A DNA stretch of 64,000 nt from Eutreptiella sp. 'Long Island Sound 2002' (GCA_964036045.1 OZ038382.1:116762929-116826928), one strand, 5' to 3'; counted from the first letter of the stretch, positions 42,603 to 52,560 are shown. Translations and numbers: made by a program. Notes: a model not told the origin generated them from the letters alone.

Positions 42603-45600
42603 ATGCCCCTACGCAAGCTGTCAGACCTGGAGAAAACAGTGGCAGCGGCATCTAGAATATTTCGCGATGTCTGCTCAGAGGAACCGCCGTACCACACGGC
42701 ACAAGAGTTCTGGGAAGGGCTAAAACAAGGGGATGAGGGCGCGCGATTGTTGTTTACTTTTTTCCTTTGACTACACAAAAATGAAAGAATGTGTTGCAAC
42801 GTTCGAAAAGCAATCGCGTCAAAGGGAAAGAGATGGGTGGACATTTTGAAGGAGGAGACTTGGCGCCTTTATTTGTTGATGCACCATGGGGCAGTGCCGT
42901 ACCAGGGCGCGACGGAAGGGAGCAGGGCGCAACGACGCATTTCAGCCGGGTCAGGTTTAGCGCGATACAACGCACCATCAGTGAAAAAGAGGGCTGCAGT
43001 CAGGTTGCAAACAACCTGGGACAAAATATACCAGCAATGGGTTGTGTTATGGATGGACAACTGGTATAACAAGCAGTTTACCACAAACCGTGACAAAAAC
43101 AACAAGTCCGTGAACGCAACAGCGCTGGCTGTCCTGCTCCTGCGAGATGCACCACGCTACTGGAATGATCATCCTAACATTGAAGAACTTGAGCGGTGCG
43201 TTCCTATTGTAGCGCGTATGTTATCGAACACAGAGGGATCTTTTGCACGCATTTTGCGTGACTTGGGTTTCGCACAAGATTTCTGTCACAACGGGACGCC
43301 ATGGTTGGTAGATTTGCATTCTTAACATTAGAGTACCCGTCTGCGCTAAAAAACCACCAGATACCGTTTCTTTGAGCCATTTCCCCTGTTTTATCATTTC
43401 AATTTTTACAAAACAGGCCTTCTTGTCACCGCAGAATGCAGAGTCCGGCCAAAAAGAAAGCACAGGAACGGGGAGATGAGGAGTACGACTCTGAGGAAGA
43501 GGAATCGGATGCTGGTACACCAAAGAAGGGCTGCAAGAAGAAGGAAGAACCACACACTGGCCTCACAATGGGTACGGACATCGAGGACTGCCTCAAACCA
43601 GATGGGAAACAAGTCGAGGTGAATCTGGAAGACATAAAGTTTGATAAGGAGAAGAAGAAAGGTCAGATCAGACGGAGGGATCCAAAGTTGCTGGCAAAAC
43701 TTGTTGAGTCACTCGAAGAATCACCACCAACAATAACCATTTACGTTGTTCTCTGGGAAGACAACAGTATGTTTTTTCGTGTGTGGCTTCGCATGCGCGA
43801 GGCCTCGCGCATCGATGGCTGTACCTACCTTCACATATGGGGAATACTGGTGTGTGTCTGAACAACACAGCGTTGCGGCTGTTAACACCATCCGCCAGAA
43901 GCGAAAGGAAGGTTGTCTGGCTTTGCAGAAGTGGCATACTACATGTACGGCTGATATTGTGAGGACAGATACACCCTGGGCCTTTCGGGCAAAACTGGTG
44001 GGACAAGCCCAAGGAAGCGCACAAGATGTGGAACCGATACCATTGCATGAGGCAGCAGATAATCTCCCTCGGTGTGTTGAAGATCAGCGACAACACCATA
44101 TACCCGACATGTATGAGAATCTCCAAATCGCCATCGTTGATGCCGTACACATGAGTGCCTACGTTCAATCAGCCGAGTTCAAAGCCCCAAGACAATGGGT
44201 ATGTGCAGTTTGCACCGTTTCTTTCGTCTTCTATGCGAGAGGCCTCGCGCATGACCTACCACGCGGTTTAGAATTTCACGCATTAATTGTGGAAGGATTT
44301 CGTGACGCTTGCGCAATACGCCGGTCAAGATGCGGTGGATGGTTTGAAATTGATGGACGAGAGAGGTAAAAAGTTAACGAAGAACTCCTTAAAGAAATTG
44401 GAGGGTATAATGTATCCGGAGTACTATGTAAAAGTTGCAATAGCTATGCAGAAATCGCAGACAACCTTGCGGTCGCTGCACACCTAGATGGGCACCATTA
44501 TCACACAGCAATGGGTCATGTTGCACCTAAATCATCCAAACAATGGGGAGTGGGTGCTACCTAAAAAAGGTGTGTGTCACTAATAAGGCTACGTGGGTAC
44601 CTTTCTACAGACCACTAACTCCCATGTTGCTATTTCTCAGCCGTCGATCTAGCTGCCAGCGCGGAGGTTGCAGCCCTCAATAAGCCAGCCTTGAAGGTGA
44701 ATCTTGGTGGGGTTACTGGCGGCATACGGAAGGCAAGAGTCGTGGTCCATGGCCGGCATGGAAGTCCATGCAGCGCGCTGTGCTGTGGCAGCGGCTGGAA
44801 AAAGGCAAGCATGTACCCCTGGTAATTGCAAGTGTCAGAAAAATGCCGGGATCACCCATTGTCAAGAGCCGTGTGGTGCCTGCAGCACCTAGTGTTCTTG
44901 GTGACGTCAAGACTGTGGACATGGTGGATCCTGATGACTCTAATCAGACGATCAGAGTGAAGACGATCCGCATGACGGCCCTGGCCAACGCACCACCTAA
45001 GCGATTTCAAGAAATGGACAAGACACTGATGATTGTCAATGGTGATCGGTTCGAGCACCTTCCCCGAGCGACGATGCATCCCCTATGGTTGTTTGACGAG
45101 ATGGCACGCGCTGAAACACTGATTGGTGGATCCCAGACTATCATTATGAACCTGCACAACTTTCTGTGGAAGGAGAATGACTGGCGCTTGAAGGAAGATC
45201 CGGGTGCTCCGCGGGTACTCCACTTGTTGCGTGTACCGATGTATAGCTGGCGCACGAAACCCAAGGCGGCAGGGGACCCGACGGTGTTTGACGTTCGTTG
45301 GTTGTTGATTCTGGCGCCGGAGGACTGGGATAAGAAGGTATTATTTCGTCATCCCACCTTCTCCATGCACGAGGCCTCGCGCATCGATCGCTTCCTCCTG
45401 CTTTACAGATCCCGAATTATCTCACGATTGGTCTAGCCCAGTTGAAAGAGATTCAGCTATCAGAGTTCGGGGCCTGCCTTCCGATTACTGTAGTATCATG
45501 ATACTCATTTACAAAATGCAGGACTTCACGCCCGTGTTTGCCTTCGACGATGGTGTCCCAGATATGGCTTGTAAGATTGCGACCATCGAGCCTGCTACCC

Positions 45601-46220
45601 GCATGTACCTCCCTGGTGTGTCTATAGACAGAGCCGCTGATTGGGACGACCAAGTGAAGATGAAGTTGAAACATGCCTTGACGCATGGCGGATGCCTGGA
45701 AGATTCTGCCGATTGGGATCAGCAAGCCAACTGGAGCAACCGGGGGATTCCCCTTTGGGTTATGGATGACAAGTATGGTCAAGTTGTGGGCCATGTGAAG
45801 GGGGAAGAGCCCGAACTGCAAGTGGAGAAGGGGCAGGCAGAACCGGTGCAAGCTCCTGGTGCAAAGCGGAAGTTGATTGGTGAGGAACCCGCCCCGAAGA
45901 AAAAGAAGACTGCTTCTAAGCCCCCAGCCGCGAAAGATACCAAGGGTGGAGATGCTGACGAAAGCAATAAAGAAGAGGAGGATGAAGAGGAAGAGGAGGA
46001 GGAAGACACTTCCCCAGCAAAGAGGCCAAAGAAGGCAGCTGAGAGATCGGAGACTGAGGAAGCAAGTGGTCGGGTCCGGGGCACCATCAGAGCTCCATTC
46101 AAGCAGCCGGCCCGTCATTCTGTACCAAGAGAGCACCCTGCAAAGCCGGCTCCGAAGGGTAAGACATTGGTAGCTAATTCCCTGGGCGCTAAGCTGGCAA
46201 TTGCTCCGAAGAAAAAGTAA
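42603..46220 (+). CDS. spliced orphan gene with ParB-like segment and basic/acidic tail
   Basis: Ten exons join with consistent phases into about 982 codons: 42603-42748, 42788-43307, 43442-43766, 43837-44198, 44296-44427, 44509-44569, 44641-44696, 44774-45337, 45409-45492, 45522-46220. Most donors start GTAT, GTAG or GTAA; the acceptor of intron 8 (TCCTCCTGCTTTACAG) is textbook. Exon 2 contains LWMDNWYNKQFTTNRDK and KSVNATALAVLL, reminiscent of mobile-element proteins. Across exons 3-4 (about residues 300-400), LLAKLVESLEESPPTITIYV, then GEYWCVSEQHSVAAV and EPIPLHEAADNL follow the ParB/sulfiredoxin-fold order (helix, strand, G-x-(R/H)-like turn, helix). A lysine-rich stretch at the start of exon 3 and a KRKLIGEEPAPKKKK / EEEDEEEEEEE / KRPKK end suggest a nuclear protein. 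Introns 3, 4 and 8 carry the island's palindrome. Weak points: intron 3 has no AG, introns 1 and 9 are 39 and 29 bases, and the 5' two exons may be a separate gene. Confidence 0.55.
43793..43812. repeat. palindrome copy 4, in intron 3
   Basis: ATGCGCGAGGCCTCGCGCAT, a perfect 20-base palindrome 26 bases after the GTATGTTTT donor. The coding frames on either side differ, which is why an intron is inferred here. Confidence 0.93.
44233..44252. repeat. palindrome copy 5, in intron 4
   Basis: ATGCGAGAGGCCTCGCGCAT, one mismatch from perfect, 34 bases after the GTATGTGCAG donor of a 97-base intron. Confidence 0.92.
45365..45384. repeat. palindrome copy 6, in intron 8
   Basis: ATGCACGAGGCCTCGCGCAT, one mismatch, 27 bases after the GTATTATTTC donor and 24 bases before the TTTACAG acceptor of a canonical 71-base intron. 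Confidence 0.93.
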
Positions 46221-46244
46221 TTTCTTCGTTTGTTGCGATATATC

Positions 46245-46369
46245 ATGCGCGAGAGCTCGCGCAAGACATTGCTCTTCGACGACCTTTTTGCTATCATTTG
46301 TTGTAGCATATTTCACCTTGTGCTGCGACTTTGTGCGCTTGCTTTGTTGCTTCATGCGCGAGGTCTCAG
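46245..46369. repeat. palindrome copy 7 and a half copy downstream of the stop
   Basis: ATGCGCGAGAGCTCGCGCAA (46245-46264) begins 25 bases after the stop codon at 46218-46220. Its centre is changed from AGGCCT to AGAGCT, yet the arms still pair. At 46354 ATGCGCGAGGTCTC is a half copy whose right arm is lost. Confidence 0.88.
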
Positions 46370-46399
46370 GTGTACAACGGGTGAAAAATGATTTTTGTG

Positions 46400-46689
46400 G
46401 ACGTCTGTTGGAACAGGGTTTCAAAAGTCACAGTCACACGCAAACAATTGATGGTTGACAGTTGGTTTCACGGAAAAACAACAATGACCAAACATAGATA
46501 TCAGATATCATTTTCGGTAAAAAGCAAGGGATTTGGCTGGAAAGAGAGATTTTTTTCGTGCCTTTGATTTCACCAGAAACAGACCAATATGGTGCAATTA
46601 ATAGATCTTTTGCCAATTTTTGAGAGACCTGGTAATCGGATTGCCCAACAAACTATTTTTCGCAGGTGCTGTGGCACGGGATATTTTTA
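46400..46689. other. unassigned spacer
   Basis: AT-rich DNA without repeats or convincing frames, between the palindrome island and the next satellite block. Confidence 0.4.
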
Positions 46690-47200
46690 CTCGTTTTGAC
46701 CATGCAACTTGAACCGCCTAAGCTCCTTGTGAGCCCCCCCCCCCCCATACCCAAAACGGGTGAAAAAAACATAAAGAGGGGCTGAAACATGATTTAGAAA
46801 GGAATTTTGATCATTTTCCATGGTCACAATATTACAAAAATAAATTTTGGAAATTTCGATTTTTGAGCTGCCGAGGCTGGAAAACTGCACAAGCAGGTTG
46901 TGCCCTAGACCCCTTAGGAGCCCCTCCCAGCCAACATCCAAATAGGGTGAAAAACAAATAAAGAGGGCATTCCTGTTTTAGCGTCCACTAGAATATGCAC
47001 AGAGGTCGAGGGGCGGGGAGGTTCCCATGGTCACAATATCACAACAATCAGTTTCGGAAAATTCCATTTTTGAGCTGCCGAGGCTGGAAAATTGCATAAG
47101 CAGGTTGTGCCCTAGACCCCTTAGGAGCCCCCCCCCCCCCCCCAAGCCAACACCCAAATAGGGTGAAAAACAAAGAAAGAGGGCATTCGTGCTTTCCCTA
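46690..47200. repeat. poly-C satellite family, two to three units
   Basis: TTTTTGAGCTGCCGAGGCTGG, GCACAAGCAGGTTGTGCCCT, AGACCCCTTAGGAGCCCC, a C-run, AACACCCAAATAGGGTGAAAA. This subtype (CCGAGGCTGG, CCCTTAGGAGCC) is shared with 52760-52990, including GTCCACT.GAATATG and GAGGTC.AGGGGCGGGGAGGT, so these two blocks are closer to each other than to the 15-18 kb array. Confidence 0.9.
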
Positions 47201-47623
47201 GTGGCCCAGATTAAAATCAATATGTTTAATATTTGGCCAAAAATTAACACGTTAATCTCAAGTTTCAATTTTTTTAGGGGGGGTTAGGGGGTTTGCCATG
47301 AAAATTATGACCCCCACGGGTTGCCTTACGGGTTTGGGTGTCATTTTCCCCCGGGGGTTGGTGGGGGGGTCCTACCCATGTGGTTGTTTCAAAATGTTAA
47401 AATGGCTCTCGGCTTTAATTTTTGTTTTTAATTTTTCCATTAATATTTGAAAAGTTAAAAATTAAACGGTCGCTGGCAGTAATATTAATCTCACAAATAT
47501 TAACTCATTTCCCCAAATATTAACCCTCCTAACAATGGCACAACGCAACATGTAATGCATCATGTGTGTGTTTATGTTTCTTGTCCATGGCCATTGTGGC
47601 CCCTTGGGTCCCTATCCGGGCCC

Positions 47624-48120
47624 TCATACCTCGTGGGACCCCGTAGTGGGGTCCCACATCTTTGCGGGTCCGGATGGGGGGTTAGTGGGGTTAGTGGGGT
47701 TAGTTGGGTTAGTGGGTTCGCTGGTAGGGTTTGCGTTCGGGGGGTTAGGCGTTTCGTTTGTGGGGGTGGGGGGTTTGGTCTTCTTTGGGCCCTCCGCCCG
47801 GGCCTCTTCCCGGTGCCGCTCGGCCTCCCCGGGGGTGGGGACGAGGAGGGAGCGGTTCACCTCGTAGAGGGTGGTGCCGCCCGGGTATTCCACCCAAACG
47901 GCACCGTACTTCCGCCCCTGGATACCACGGACGGTGCCCCTCTCTACCCCTTTGGGGTAGGGTACGTGGACGACCGTCCCGATGATCCGATCCCTGGGAC
48001 GGTCGTCCTTCTTCTCGGCACCCTTGGGGGTGTCGCTCTTGGTGGGTGGGGGGGTGGGGGGTTTGTGGTGGCGGTCTTGGCTTCAATTGGTCGGTAGGCT
48101 GAGCTGGATGTCCCCGCCAT
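47624..48120 (-). CDS. proline-rich protein with Tudor/SH3-like segment
   Basis: From an ATG at 48120 (MAGTSSSAYRPIEAKTATT) the minus strand runs into a proline run. It then must shift one frame within a C-tract (about 48045-48058) to continue as KSDTPKGAEKKDDRPRDR, IIGTVVHVPYPKGVERGTV, GAVWVEYPGGTTLYEVNRSL, ending with repeated TNP units and SHEV at the stop 47624. The middle reads like a small beta-barrel of Tudor/SH3/chromo type (G-x-V-x-V, GTV-x-G, V-x-Y-x-GG). The TNP repeat is the complement of a GGGGTTAGT 9-bp repeat. A short nucleic-acid- or histone-binding protein of a mobile element is possible, but this is inference. The homopolymer frameshift may be biological or a sequencing error. 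Confidence 0.45.
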
Positions 48121-48484
48121 AGACACTTCCAGCCATTGTTCTTCAGCAAGTTCACAGCAGTGCGTCCGGGTTTTTGCTAGGCGACTGCCCCGGTGCTTCC
48201 GCCAGTGTTCGCTTGTCCCTACCTTCCATATGTACACTGTCGTACCCAAGTTTGCGGGGCTTTGACTCTACAGGGTCAGTGGCGTGCATGGTGGTCAGGG
48301 TCAGTCCCTGGGATACCTGCTTGACGCTGGCCCCATTCGGCCGGTACTCCTGGGATCTTGGTTCGGGCTCACTGTGCCCTGGTGGTGCTGGTTAGCGCAC
48401 ATTCAACACACAGCCATTCAGGGGGGGGGGGGGGTTGCTTGGGTGGGTTTGTTGCGCTGATGGTGCCCATGTGGGGCACTGGGT

Positions 48485-49120
48485 TTATGGAGTGGTGCAG
48501 TGAGAACACATGGTGCTGCAGGACAGTGTGGAGGCGTCGTCAGACATGCGTGACGCTGGCGATGTGTGCCTTGATGAGGTGTGGGAGGACGGCATGCTTT
48601 CGGTGTCTGCCTGGCTTGGTCCCTGCTCCCAGTCCATTTCAACCAGCTGCAGTTCTGCCAACAGATTTGCTGCTACACGTGGCGACATGGGTGATGGTGG
48701 TTGGGGGGTGTGAAATGTATTTCTGCGTTCCAGCGCCTCCCACGGTGTGTGCATGCAGTGCACTGTGCTCGGTGTGGCGGTGTGGCGGTGTGGCGGTCTT
48801 GGGGGGGTTGGTGGGTTTGGGGGCAGGGACGGCCTTCGTAGGCCGTGCGGTGGTGGTGGTGGGGGGGGGGGGTTTCGGCCTTTTGGGCCGGGGGATCGCC
48901 CCGTCGTCGCTTTCGTCGGACGACTCGAAAGAAAACTTTCGTTTCTTGGGGACGGGTTGGGGGGGGTTGGGCTTCGCTTGGGGGGGGGGGGTGTGGGGCG
49001 GTGGTGGTGGACGCCTCCCCCCCCCTCCTCCCCCTCGCTCACCCCGCCCCCACCCATGCTCCCCCACATCTCCTCATCCTCCCCCCCCCGCGTACCCCAC
49101 CTCCTGCATCCGAGCCCGCT
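48485..49120 (-). CDS. low-complexity nuclear-type protein, minus strand
   Basis: The likely start is at about 49118 (MQEVGYAGG, then EDEEMWGSMGGGG after a G-run frame change). It is followed by a proline-rich stretch and PKKRKFSFESSDESDDGAIP / RPKRPKPP, a good nuclear-localisation and phospho-acceptor-like motif, in one frame (49067-48639). A second frame then has VAANLLAELQLVEMDWEQG, QADTESMPSSHTSSRHTSP and SRMSDDASTLSC to a stop at 48485. Several G/C runs shift the frame. It could be continuous with the 47.6-48.1 kb exon downstream and with the 49.2-50.0 kb frame upstream. No family was recognised. Confidence 0.4.
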   Translation of the reverse strand, partial: SGLGCRRWGTRGGEDEEMWGSMGGGGVSEGEEGGGGVHHHRPTPPPPKRSPTPPNPSPRNESFLSSRPTKATTGRSPGPKGRNPPPPPPPPHGLRRPSLPPNPPTPPRPPHRHTATPSTVHCMHTPWEALERRNTFHTPQPPSPMSPRVAANLLAELQLVEMDWEQGPSQADTESMPSSHTSSRHTSPASRMSDDASTLSCSTMCSHCTTP

Positions 49121-49180
49121 CCGCGGGCCGGAAGTGGCGCAAAAATTAAATATTAATCTCGAGGAATTAAACGTGGCGTC

Positions 49181-49988
49181 CTAAAAATTAATGCACGCAC
49201 GCAAAACACATACCTCAAAACTCCCGTTCACTCCGCCTGCCTGAACTGCCCCCATGGCCTCCCGGAAGAGCGCGGCGGCACTGGGGGCCTCCACAAGGGC
49301 CACAGGGGCTCCCGCGCTGGCCATCGGGGCCGCCTGGGCCCCCGGTTCGGCCGTGGTCGCCGACTTGACGGCGCGGGACTGGGGAACCAAGCCCTCGTAC
49401 GAGGGCTGGCAGCCACGGGTCGTAGATGGGGCGGGGCAGGGCCACCACAGTGGCCCAGTCCACCCCGAAGGCCACAGCCTTGCCCTGGCGCCACTGCCTA
49501 ACCCAGCCCAGCTGGGCCCAGTGCTGCAGCAGCACCAGGTAATGCGGCGTCCCAAAACGGACGCCGCGGGGGTCGAAAAGCAAATTCAGTGCGGGCAAGG
49601 CGCCCGCACTGATTGCTTCTGGCATGGGGGCAAGGGGGGCACCAGGGAGGGGTTTCCAGACCCAGACCCCCCCCCTGGAGGCATCCTTACCCCAGGTGCC
49701 TCCGCGTTTCCCCTCGTTCCGGCGGATCAAACACCGGATCAACCGCCGAAAAATCCACATGACTGTCATGTGGCTATGGGGGGGGGGGGGAGGAAAAAAC
49801 GGGTTGATCCCCCGCGCACCCCTCCTGCAGCACCTGGGCTGACCAGGGGATCGGCCCCGCCTTTCGGGCGGTGGCAGATTGGGGGCCCAGGGCTTTGAGA
49901 AGCCACTGGGGGAGGGGGGGGGGGTCAACAACCTGAACTTCCCCGTCCCCGTCCCCCTCGTCCACCACCACTTCCCCCTCCCCCTCAT
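49181..49988 (-). CDS. unrecognised minus-strand protein segment
   Basis: The minus strand reads GGVWVWKPLPGAPLAPMPEA, LPALNLLFDPRGVRFGTPHY, LVLLQHWAQLGWVRQWRQGK and AVAFGVDWATVVALPRPIYD. Near 49395 the better frame changes to QSRAVKSATTAEPGAQAAPM and APSAAALFREAMGAVQAGGV, ending beside an AT-rich motif. The 5' part (49988-49760) is proline-rich and interrupted by C-runs. The pattern of folded core and alanine-rich tail suggests a gag-like or transposon accessory protein, without motif proof. Confidence 0.4.
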
Positions 49989-50406
49989 CCTTGCCCCCCC
50001 CCCCCCCCAGGCTGGCCTCTACCCCCCCCCCCTGCCCCTGGCTCCTCTCCCTCTCTCTCCTCTCCCTTTTCTCCTTCTTTTTCTTCTTCTTCTCCTTCTT
50101 CTCCTTCCGCCGCCTATCCGAGGAGTTAGCGCTTGACTCCTCGGTGGGCGGTTGAGCGACGGGAGGAGGAGGTGCTTGTGCTGGTGCTGGTGCTCATGCT
50201 GGAGCAGCTGCTGATGCTGGATGAGCTGCAGTTATTCGTTGCTCCACTTGTGCCATCTATTCGTTGTTTGTTAATTTTTGCGTTTTTTGCGTTAATTTCT
50301 CGAGATTAATATCTTGTTTTCGGTTAATATTAACGCCGACTGAAAAATTAACTTAATATTAATCTTGAGAAATTAATGTAAATATTAATCCATGTCCTTT
50401 TTGTAG
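49989..50406. other. pyrimidine tract and AT-rich gap
   Basis: C-runs and a (CTC)/(TTC)-rich homopyrimidine tract at 49960-50110 are followed by short GCTGGTGCT repeats and two AT-rich palindromic motifs (50291, 50352). TTTTTGTAG at 50399-50407 looks like a splice acceptor into the next plus-strand frame. Confidence 0.55.
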
Positions 50407-51430
50407 GTATTGCAGTCCATACAAGGCTGCGAGAAGTTTCATTGGGTGTCGCGCTGGGTGCCAAGCAGGTTGGTCATCGGGGGAGACCAACCGTTCGTGC
50501 GGCGCCTTATCGGTGTGTCCACCTCGCCCTTGGTGGGCTCAATTTACAATATGGGGGTGTGGGACAAGGTTGCGGCGGCATGGGTCAACGTGGAGACCCG
50601 GCGCACCTTGGACCGTGAGGAGGCGGCCTGCCGCCGCTACAAGGAGACCGGCCGTAGCTTGGAGAATGGGGGATGCATAGGGGATCCACACATTGTGGTT
50701 GACCGGTGCATGGTTTTCCTATGCATCATCCATTGTTGCATGGCCATATGCCGGCTCCAAGTGGCGTTCATCGAGACACGCCTTGTGGACCTCCCCAAGG
50801 AGAACACCGACGCCGTGCAACGGGTCCTCTACCGGGCCCGCACGGGTGTGAAGTTGGGTGCGACGGGGGCACCCGACGGGGAGGAGGCCCGTGCGTTGTT
50901 TCTCGCGTGGGAGGAACTTGGTCCATTGTTGGACTACGCCCCGGAGGATGGTGAATGGTAAGCCGTCGTGGCCATGCGTGACCTCCTCCCGGAATTGTAC
51001 ACGGACAAGCCGCCCCGCGGGGACCTACGTGCGGCCGAGGTGGCATGCGCCTACCGTGCACATTGTTGCAAGGAGGCGTGTCAATCAAACTACCTTCTCT
51101 ATTTGGAGGAGGATGTCACCGAGGCCGTGGCCAATGCACGCCGCTTGGGGGTTGGGTTGGGTGCCGTGTGCGCGGATGTCGTTGAGAGCCTCAACGCCAT
51201 CCTTAAGCGCGCATACAATGACCACTCGGGCCGGGGGGGGGGGGGGTGCCGGGGGCAACCCAAGTAGAGCAGGAGGGGGAGGTAGTTTTCCAAGTGTGGG
51301 CGTGGTGGTTTTTAAACTTTGACCTTCCGCTACGCAATTACGGGAACCCCCATACCGCCCCATGCACCATGGCCAAACTCATGGCCAGCCATAGCCCCCC
51401 GCCCTCCACCCTTGCTTCCCCACCACTAGC
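50407..51430 (+). pseudogene. transposase-like protein (VESLNAILKRAYNDH), broken
   Basis: The plus strand is open from 50410 to an in-frame TAA at 50959, then open again in the same frame to 51267. It reads KFHWVSRWVPSRLVIGGDQP, DREEAACRRYKETGRSLENG, CMVFLCIIHCCMAICRLQVA (local hydrophobic histidines and cysteines), LVDLPKENTDAVQRVLYRAR, AMRDLLPELYTDKPPRGDLR and DVVESLNAILKRAYNDHSGR. At a 16-G run (51232-51247) the frame shifts and continues with FQVWAWWFLNFDLPLRNYGN and PHTAPC. An acidic residue before an N-x3-K helix and a conserved C-terminal W/H/C segment are typical of DDE transposase ends, and I recall similar strings only from unnamed algal proteins. The TAA might instead be part of an intron donor (GAATG|GTAAGC). 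Confidence 0.5.
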
Positions 51431-51447
51431 TTTGTTTTCTCCTTGCC

Positions 51448-51511
51448 ATGGACGCCTCGGCCATTCAAAAGATGTTGGCCGACATGTTCAAAGCGAACAA
51501 CGAAGCCCTGG
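51448..51511 (+). CDS. first exon of a small or spliced plus-strand gene
   Basis: ATG at 51448 opens a frame (MDASAIQKMLADMFKANNEA) followed by CTG|GTGTGTTTTG, a plausible splice donor at 51512. Reading through, the frame would stop at 51552. It overlaps the end of the transposase-like frame in another phase. The helical, methionine-rich start resembles N-termini of gag-like proteins. If spliced, the next exon would lie past the AT-rich gap at 51.57-51.66 kb, but no acceptor and continuing frame were established. Confidence 0.3.
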
Positions 51512-51734
51512 TGTGTTTTGCTTGTGCATGCTTGCTTGCGTATACGAATTAATATTTCCGTCGATCCGTTTAATATTTCGAGATTAATATTAATAGGCGC
51601 GGTCATTAATATTTAATATATTAATTAATTTTTCGATAGATAATATTAATTTCAAGAAATTAAGTCGGGGGCACAAAAATTAATTTTTCTTTAATTTTTT
51701 TTTCATCCTCTCGCTCTCTTAGATATTGGACAAG

Positions 51735-52560
51735 GCCCCTCACCTTCATTGTGCGTGGGGATGCGTACCCGTGCGCCGGTGGTAGTTGGACCCAACTCTC
51801 CATTGGGCTCCTCAACCACGGCGCACGGGGCCGCACACCCGCGTACTTGTGGGTGATAGGGGTGGCCGTATGCGGGGACAAGCACATGGCGGCACTTGCA
51901 ACGATATGGGCCGACAACTTGAAGGTTTGTGGCCCGATGGTCTCCACTAGCGATGGGCGTGATTGGACGTACCGGGCCCATGAGGGTAGCGGCCAAGAGC
52001 GCCCACTCGCGGGGGGATCGGGGACGGACACGGGTGGTTGTAGGTCAAGGGGGGTGACCAACCCCTTCCACGCGTCCGTGAACGCTTCCCGAGTGGGGAT
52101 GGGTCGGGGGAACGGGAGGCCCGTTGCGGCCGTGTAGACCAACCCCCGGCGGCTCATGTACTCCATCATGTGGCGGAAGCCAACCTTGGGGACGTTCAAG
52201 TCCATGAGGAGGCCGATGAGGTCCGGGGCCGGGAAGAGGTGGGAGGCATATTGCTTCACCGCCTCCACTTGCTTCGTACGAATAAGGGAGGGGTAGCCAA
52301 CCTCCATGGCCTCGGACCATCGGGCCCGGGCCAAAGGGGATGAGGCCACCCACTCACCAAGGAGTTGGGAGACCAAAGGGTCCCGCAAACTCTTGGCCCC
52401 GCTCAAACGCACGAGCGTCATGTTAAGCTCGGTAAGGGTGTCCCGAGAGAAAGGCATAACAAGGGCTATACAAGGGAACATGGTGGTGTGGAGGGGGGGG
52501 GGATGCGGGCAACCGGAGGGGGGGTGTCCAAGACGCCCGCCAACACAACATTGGAACCTC
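51735..52560 (-). CDS. unrecognised globular protein, minus strand
   Basis: This is the best uninterrupted minus-strand frame in the block: MPFSRDTLTELNMTLVRLSG, SLRDPLVSQLLGEWVASSPL, KQVEAVKQYASHLFPAPDLI, LLMDLNVPKVGFRHMMEYMS, then PTREAFTDAWKGLVTPLDL and a cysteine/histidine-containing end (FKLSAHIVASAAMCLSPHTA). At 51744 ATGAAG|GTGAGGGGCC looks like a splice donor, so the real exon probably ends there rather than at the stop at 51660. The likely start is MPFSRDT (about 52458) or an upstream exon. No family was recognised. It faces the plus-strand transposase-like gene. Confidence 0.5.

Noticed and set aside
41975-42844. 289-codon minus-strand frame
   Set aside because: It runs antisense through the first exons of the spliced gene and straight through two of the palindromes. 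Absence of stops is plausible by chance, and the plus-strand model explains the region better.
47680-47730. Telomere-like repeat (GGGGTTAGT)n
   Set aside because: Only about four to five imperfect 9-bp units, inside a coding frame where they encode Thr-Asn-Pro repeats. It is not at a chromosome end and not a standard telomere unit.
47555-48097. 180-codon plus-strand frame rich in Gly/Val/Ser/Leu
   Set aside because: It is antisense to the minus-strand Tudor-like gene and takes its composition from the TNP and proline repeats on that strand.
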